9,789 bases of DNA, taken from Bacillota bacterium (GTDB lineage Bacteria; Bacillota_E; JAJZYS01; JAJYTV01). The stretch lies in the NCBI GenBank assembly GCA_021845645.1, contig JAJZVM010000160.1:1-9789 (forward strand). The letters run 5' to 3'. Under the pieces are notes generated by a model. The model searched no databases, was not told the origin of the DNA, and worked only from the letters and a program-made list of their open reading frames with translations. Made by a program: the position numbers and the translations under genes. Below, piece after piece: positions 6,237 through 9,789 of the stretch. Position 1 is the first letter of the stretch; each line of letters starts with the position of its first letter.

Positions 6237-6350
6237 TCACTCCTCGGGCGGCGCAGGCGTGGCCCTCTTGCCACGGCCGTCGAACAGCGAGAACAGGCCG
6301 AGCAGCAGGCCGCCCAGGAGCTTCGGCACCCGTACGACATGCACGCGCAA
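6237..6350 (-). CDS. spoVM: Stage V sporulation protein M (small amphipathic spore-coat anchoring peptide)
   Basis: This 37-residue peptide corresponds to SpoVM, the amphipathic helix that recognises the curved forespore membrane, recruits the coat ATPase SpoIVA and is needed for cortex and coat formation. From the TTG start, the sequence RVPKLLGG places Pro at residue 9 and Gly-Gly at 13-14, exactly as in the 26-residue B. subtilis protein (KLPKFLGG). A hydrophobic stretch LLLGLFSLF follows, and then a hydrophilic tail (DGRGKRATPAPPEE) longer than in Bacillus. A GGGGGTGGA lies 6 bases before the TTG; an in-frame ATG at 6374 would add eight residues and spoil the alignment. Position between rpe and rpmB matches Bacillus. 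It begins 35 bases after the rpe stop; CATAGGAT at 6373-6380 is a partial sigma-E-like -10, not convincing alone. Confidence 0.87.
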   Translation of the reverse strand: MRVHVVRVPKLLGGLLLGLFSLFDGRGKRATPAPPEE

Positions 6351-6356
6351 CTCGAG

Positions 6357-6365
6357 TCCACCCCC
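6357..6365 (-). promoter_or_regulatory. Ribosome binding site supporting the TTG start of spoVM
   Basis: The minus strand reads GGGGGTGGA, 6 bases before TTG at 6350. It supports the TTG rather than the in-frame ATG at 6374, which would place this sequence inside the coding region. Confidence 0.55.
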
Positions 6366-6385
6366 GCTATCCATCCTATGGGGTG

Positions 6386-7033
6386 TCAGCTTGTTTCGTG
6401 CAACGCTTTGCGCATCTCCGCGATGCGCAGGGCCGGGTCGGCGCCAGGCGCGAACACGGCCGAACCCGCGACCAGGATGTCGGCCCCTGCGTCCACCACT
6501 TGCCTGGCGTTCTTGGGCCCGATGCCGCCGTCCACTTCGATGGCAACTCCCGGCAGGAGACGTTTCGCGCGGGCGATCTTGTCGAGTTGGCTCTGCAGGA
6601 ACGACTGTCCGCCGAAACCCGGGTCGACCGACATGACGAGAAGAAGATCCAGTTCGTCAGCGACCTCCGCCACGGCAGAGAGTGGCGTGCCCGGGTTCAG
6701 CGCGACCCCCGCCTCGCAGCCCAGATGGTGCACCTGCGCGAGCACGCGGTGCAGGTGGGCCGTCGCCTCGGCATGCACGATCAAGCGCCGCACGCCCGCC
6801 TCCGCATAGCGGGCGAGCAGGTCCTCAGGCCGTTCCACCATCAGATGGCACTCCACGGGCTCGGCCACCGCCTGCGCGATGGCGGCGCAGACCAGTGGCC
6901 CGAAGGTCAGGTTCGGCACGAAGTGGCCATCCATGATGTCGAGATGCCATATGTCCGCGCCCTTGGCCCGTCGCAACTCGTCGCCGAGGCGCAGGAAATC
7001 GGCCGTCAGAATCGATGGCGCGATCAGTGCCAC
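6386..7033 (-). CDS. rpe: Ribulose-phosphate 3-epimerase
   Basis: This cytoplasmic TIM-barrel enzyme interconverts D-ribulose 5-phosphate and D-xylulose 5-phosphate in the pentose phosphate pathway. Its 215 residues match the usual length. Visible motifs are APSILTADF at the N-terminus, HLDIMDGHFVPN with metal ligands His30 and Asp32, ECHLMV with His63, SVDPGFGGQSF (145-155) and EVDGGI with the catalytic Asp178; VAGSAVF near the end binds the phosphate. The GTG start is at 7033, preceded by GGGAGG. It overlaps the end of rsgA by 10 bases, implying coupling in one operon. In B. subtilis thiN follows rpe; here spoVM follows directly. Confidence 0.97.
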   Translation of the reverse strand: MALIAPSILTADFLRLGDELRRAKGADIWHLDIMDGHFVPNLTFGPLVCAAIAQAVAEPVECHLMVERPEDLLARYAEAGVRRLIVHAEATAHLHRVLAQVHHLGCEAGVALNPGTPLSAVAEVADELDLLLVMSVDPGFGGQSFLQSQLDKIARAKRLLPGVAIEVDGGIGPKNARQVVDAGADILVAGSAVFAPGADPALRIAEMRKALHETS

Positions 7034-7875
7034 TGTGGCGGCCTCCCTTCCAGTTCGGCAAGGTACTGGCGATAGCGCTCGTAGCGGCCCTGGTCGATCT
7101 CATGCGCCGCGACCGCCTCGCGCACGCCGCAGTCCGGCTCCGAGCGGTGGACGCAGTCGCCGAAGCGACAGAGGCGCCCCTGGAACTCGGGATAGAGTTC
7201 CCTCAGGCGAAGTGGCGCAACGTCGGGCAGTTCGAGGGCGGAGAAGCCTGGCGTATCGGCGATGAACTTGCCAGCGGCCAATTCGTAGAGTGTCGCCGAT
7301 CGCGTCGTGTGGCGGCCGCGCCGCAGGCGTGCGGAGATCTCGCCCACCTCCACGGCGATGCCGATCAGGGCCGTGAGAAGACTCGACTTGCCGACGCCGC
7401 TCGGGCCGGCCAGAACACTAAGGCCCTCGGGCAGTGCGGCCCGGATTCCAGCGACGCCCTCCCCTCGGCGGGCGGTCGCCTCCAGCACACGGTAGCCCGC
7501 GGCGCGGTAGGGCTGCGCAAAGTCGTCGAGCTCCTGCGGCGTGGCGAGGTCGGCCTTGTTGAGGACGATCACGCTTGGCAGTTCGATCGCCGCGGCCTGC
7601 AGCAGCAGGCGGTCGACATCCGCCTGCTTCACGGCCGGGTCCCGGAGGGTCGCCACGGCGAGCAGCAGATCAGCGTTGGCCACGGGCGGGCGGCCCAGTT
7701 CGTTGCGGCGCGGCCCGACGGCCGTGATGTGTTCGCCGGAGCATTCCACCTCGTCCCCAGCCAGCAGCCCACCCTCGCGCAGCACACCCTTCGGACGCAG
7801 GCTGAGGATCTCGTCGTCCCCGCTGCGCACCTGAGCCCGGTCACCCAGCACCCTCAGCACCACACCGCGCTTCAC
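7024..7875 (-). CDS. rsgA: Ribosome small-subunit-dependent GTPase RsgA (CpgA)
   Basis: This 283-residue circularly permuted GTPase acts late in 30S ribosome maturation. An N-terminal OB-fold region (about 1-65) precedes GTPase motifs in permuted order: G4 NKAD (106-109), G1 GPSGVGKSS (157-165), G2 RGRHTT (186-191) and G3 DTPG (207-210). The C-terminal zinc site has Cys236, Cys241, His243 and Cys249 in the segment LCRFGDCVHRSEPDC. The GTG at 7875 was chosen because it makes a GTGA overlap with prkC and gives the expected N-terminus; the frame is open further upstream only as a shadow of prkC. In B. subtilis the orthologue CpgA is phosphorylated by PrkC, so the tight linkage here is functionally plausible. 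Confidence 0.97.
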   Translation of the reverse strand: MKRGVVLRVLGDRAQVRSGDDEILSLRPKGVLREGGLLAGDEVECSGEHITAVGPRRNELGRPPVANADLLLAVATLRDPAVKQADVDRLLLQAAAIELPSVIVLNKADLATPQELDDFAQPYRAAGYRVLEATARRGEGVAGIRAALPEGLSVLAGPSGVGKSSLLTALIGIAVEVGEISARLRRGRHTTRSATLYELAAGKFIADTPGFSALELPDVAPLRLRELYPEFQGRLCRFGDCVHRSEPDCGVREAVAAHEIDQGRYERYRQYLAELEGRPPQWH

Positions 7876-9755
7876 TGGACGGAGATGGCGCCTCCCTGCA
7901 CCGGCAACGCCTGCGAGTAAACGAGTTGCGGCACCGTGCCGCTCGGCCCGGCGTACACCTCGATCCGCCCGTTGCCCTGCCAGCTCGCGACCAGCGGTAT
8001 CGAACCGCTGAACGCGGGATCGCTGAACAGCATCGGCGTACCTGTCGCGTCGACGATCCAGACCTCGATGTCGGCCGTGCCCTGGCCGGTGTAGGTGAGC
8101 GTAATCTGCTCGGGGCCGCCCGGCGGACCCGAGCCGCCAGCGGGCGGCGGTCCCTGGCTGATCGTCAGCGCAACGATCATGTTGCTCGTGATCTGCGTGC
8201 CTGGCGCCACGGACTGGTCGAGGACGATGCCCGCCGACTCCGTCGAGTAGGCGTAGCTCACGCCGCCGGCGCCGAGACCGAGCGCTGTCATCTCGGGCTG
8301 CACCTGCGACTGGTACTGCTCGCCGACGAAGTCCGGCACGGCCTGCTGGTTCGTGCCCGGTCCCAGACTGATCCAAATGCGGACCTGGGATCCTGCCGTG
8401 AGCTGCGTGCCCGCGCCAGGTGACTGTCGCACGACCACGCCCTTCTGCTGCGCGTTCTTCTCGTGCAGCGTGATGACATGGAAGCCGAACGAATCGAGCG
8501 AAGCCTTGGCTGCCGCCTCGGTCATCCCCTGCACGCCCGGCACCGCCACCTTCTGCGGCCCGCTCGAGAGCCACAGGCTCACGACGCGGCCCTTCTTGAC
8601 GGTGTCCTTCGGCGCGGGGCTCTGCAGCACGACGGTGCCGGCCTGCGCCTTGTTGTGCTCCTTGCCGACCACCGCCGGCACGAGGCCCTGTCCCTTGAGC
8701 CGCGCGACGGCCTTCGCTTTCGACATGCCCTCGACGTTTGCCACCCGCACCTGCGGCACCGTCATCCAATCGGTGAACGCTTTTGCGCCGCTGAAGCCGA
8801 GCAGCAGGATTACGGCGGCGACGACCGCCCAGACCCAGGTCCTGCGCCTGCGGCCCTTGGGCGTGCGCGCGTGGTTCTTCGCGTGCTGGGCCGTCGTCTC
8901 ACCCTCCCCAGCCTCATCCGGTCCGAGCGGTTCGCCGATCTCCTCGAGCGACCGCCTGAGGTCTGAGAGCAAGGCTTCGGCGCTCTGGTAGCGCTCCGAG
9001 GGGTCCTTCGCGAGCAGGCGCGCCACGATGGCCTCGACAGAGCGCGGCACCTCGGGGCGGCGCCTTCGCAGGGCGACGGGCTCCTCCTGCAGATGCTTCA
9101 GCGCGACCGCCACCGGCGTGGCGCCCTCGAACGGCGGCTGGCCCGCCAGCATCTCGTAGAGCACCGCGCCGAGCGAATAGAGGTCGGACTTGACGTCGGT
9201 GAAGCCGCCGCGCGCCTGTTCCGGCGCGAAGTAGTGCGCAGATCCGATGATGGTGTTCGTATGGACGATGGTCGTGCCCGTCGCGGCCCGGGCGATGCCG
9301 AAGTCCGCGACTTTGACCTGGCCCTCGGGTGTCAGCAGGATGTTCTGCGGTTTGATGTCCCGGTGCACGATGCCTTTCTTGTGCGCCGCCTGCAGGGCCC
9401 TTGCCACCGCGGCCGCCACCTTGAGCGCACGTCCGACCGGCAGCGGCCCCTGGCGCAGGATGCTGTCCTTGAGCGTCTCGCCCTCGACAAGTTCCATGAC
9501 GATGTAGTGCGTGCCGCGCTCCTCGCCGACGTCGTAGACATGCACAACGTTGGGATGGACAAGGCTCGCGGCGGCCTGCGCCTCCTGCACGAACCTGCGG
9601 ACGAACGCCTCGTCGTGGGCGAATTCCTCGCGCAACACCTTGATGGCCACCGGCCGATGCAGCAGGGTGTCCTCCGCCCGCCAGACCCATGCCATGCCGC
9701 CGCCGCCGATGCGATCCTGCAGCAGGTAGCGCCCGCCCAGCGTCTCGCCCGTCAC
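7872..9755 (-). CDS. prkC: PASTA-domain serine/threonine protein kinase PrkC (Stk1)
   Basis: This 627-residue membrane kinase senses cell-wall fragments and, in B. subtilis, controls spore germination and stationary-phase processes. The kinase domain (about 10-270) has a glycine-rich loop GGGGMAWVW, Lys39 in VAIKV, HRDIKPQN with catalytic Asp133, DFG at 151-153, a Thr-rich activation loop and APE at 177-179, so it looks active. A basic juxtamembrane segment (GRRRR) leads to one membrane helix (about 307-323). Three extracellular PASTA repeats follow at about 333-398, 402-467 and 471-535. After a Pro/Gly linker, residues 549-620 form a beta-rich domain like the Ig-like tail of other PrkC proteins. 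The GTG start has GGAGGG 7 bases upstream. It overlaps the upstream phosphatase tail and rsgA by 4 bases each. Confidence 0.97.
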   Translation of the reverse strand: MTGETLGGRYLLQDRIGGGGMAWVWRAEDTLLHRPVAIKVLREEFAHDEAFVRRFVQEAQAAASLVHPNVVHVYDVGEERGTHYIVMELVEGETLKDSILRQGPLPVGRALKVAAAVARALQAAHKKGIVHRDIKPQNILLTPEGQVKVADFGIARAATGTTIVHTNTIIGSAHYFAPEQARGGFTDVKSDLYSLGAVLYEMLAGQPPFEGATPVAVALKHLQEEPVALRRRRPEVPRSVEAIVARLLAKDPSERYQSAEALLSDLRRSLEEIGEPLGPDEAGEGETTAQHAKNHARTPKGRRRRTWVWAVVAAVILLLGFSGAKAFTDWMTVPQVRVANVEGMSKAKAVARLKGQGLVPAVVGKEHNKAQAGTVVLQSPAPKDTVKKGRVVSLWLSSGPQKVAVPGVQGMTEAAAKASLDSFGFHVITLHEKNAQQKGVVVRQSPGAGTQLTAGSQVRIWISLGPGTNQQAVPDFVGEQYQSQVQPEMTALGLGAGGVSYAYSTESAGIVLDQSVAPGTQITSNMIVALTISQGPPPAGGSGPPGGPEQITLTYTGQGTADIEVWIVDATGTPMLFSDPAFSGSIPLVASWQGNGRIEVYAGPSGTVPQLVYSQALPVQGGAISVQ

Positions 9756-9789
9756 TGCTGGTCCCTCCGGTCCACGGTCACTGCGGTCC
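9752..9789 (-). CDS. prpC: C-terminal tail of probable PP2C-type phosphatase PrpC (partial)
   Basis: Only about 12 codons are in the window. The frame reads TAVTVDRRDQQ and stops with a TGA that overlaps the prkC GTG as GTGA, the same junction type as prkC/rsgA. PP2C phosphatases often end in a DNxTAVxV-like strand, and prpC precedes prkC in most Firmicutes, so the call rests on frame, junction style and gene order. The fragment is too short to identify on its own. Confidence 0.5.
   Translation of the reverse strand, partial: TAVTVDRRDQQ

Noticed and set aside
6026..6361. 111-codon minus-strand frame overlapping spoVM and rpmB
   Set aside because: A different frame in the same stretch carries the conserved SpoVM sequence, and this one runs antisense through rpmB.
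7876..8769. N-terminal extension of the rsgA frame
   Set aside because: It is out-of-frame prkC; RsgA is complete from the GTG at 7875.

Overview
The window is GC-rich chromosomal DNA from an endospore-forming Firmicute (Bacillota). Two things support this. A tiny spoVM gene, easily missed by gene finders, lies between rpe and rpmB, and the order prpC(tail)-prkC-rsgA-rpe-spoVM next to a divergent rpmB is the Bacillus-type core arrangement. A LipL-type octanoyl amidotransferase also fits Bacillales. The high GC suggests a lineage such as the Alicyclobacillaceae or another high-GC spore former, but that is inference. Nearly everything is on the minus strand; only rpmB is on plus.

Layout by coordinate. 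(1) 1-2360, minus: a btuF-btuC-btuD type vitamin B12 ABC importer. The lipoprotein, permease and ATPase genes are joined by ATGA overlaps, and the ATPase runs off the left edge. (2) 2361-2657, minus: a leader with a well-conserved cobalamin riboswitch followed by three consecutive hairpins and the btuF ribosome binding site. (3) 2658-3485, minus: a LipL-like octanoyl/lipoyl amidotransferase. (4) 3569-3603: a long perfect hairpin between genes. (5) 3628-5553, minus: an unusual predicted type I membrane protein with a signal peptide, a seven-repeat beta-propeller outside, one membrane helix and five zinc ribbons inside. (6) 5554-5971: intergenic region with a short direct repeat resembling an insertion-sequence end and a likely rpmB promoter. 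(7) 5972-6163, plus: rpmB, zinc-binding form, followed by a strong terminator. (8) 6237-9789, minus: the spoVM, rpe, rsgA, prkC and prpC-tail cluster, with overlapping or closely spaced genes.

How the genes work together. The right-hand cluster couples a PASTA-domain membrane kinase and its probable phosphatase to a ribosome-assembly GTPase that is a known PrkC substrate in B. subtilis, then to pentose-phosphate metabolism and a spore-coat anchoring peptide. thiN, which sits between rpe and spoVM in B. subtilis, is absent. The left-hand cluster is a self-contained B12 uptake operon, predicted to be switched off by adenosylcobalamin. The least explained gene is the propeller/zinc-ribbon protein, which is the best candidate for something undescribed. 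Non-ATG starts are common here: GTG for prkC, rsgA, rpe and rpmB; TTG for spoVM and the propeller protein.
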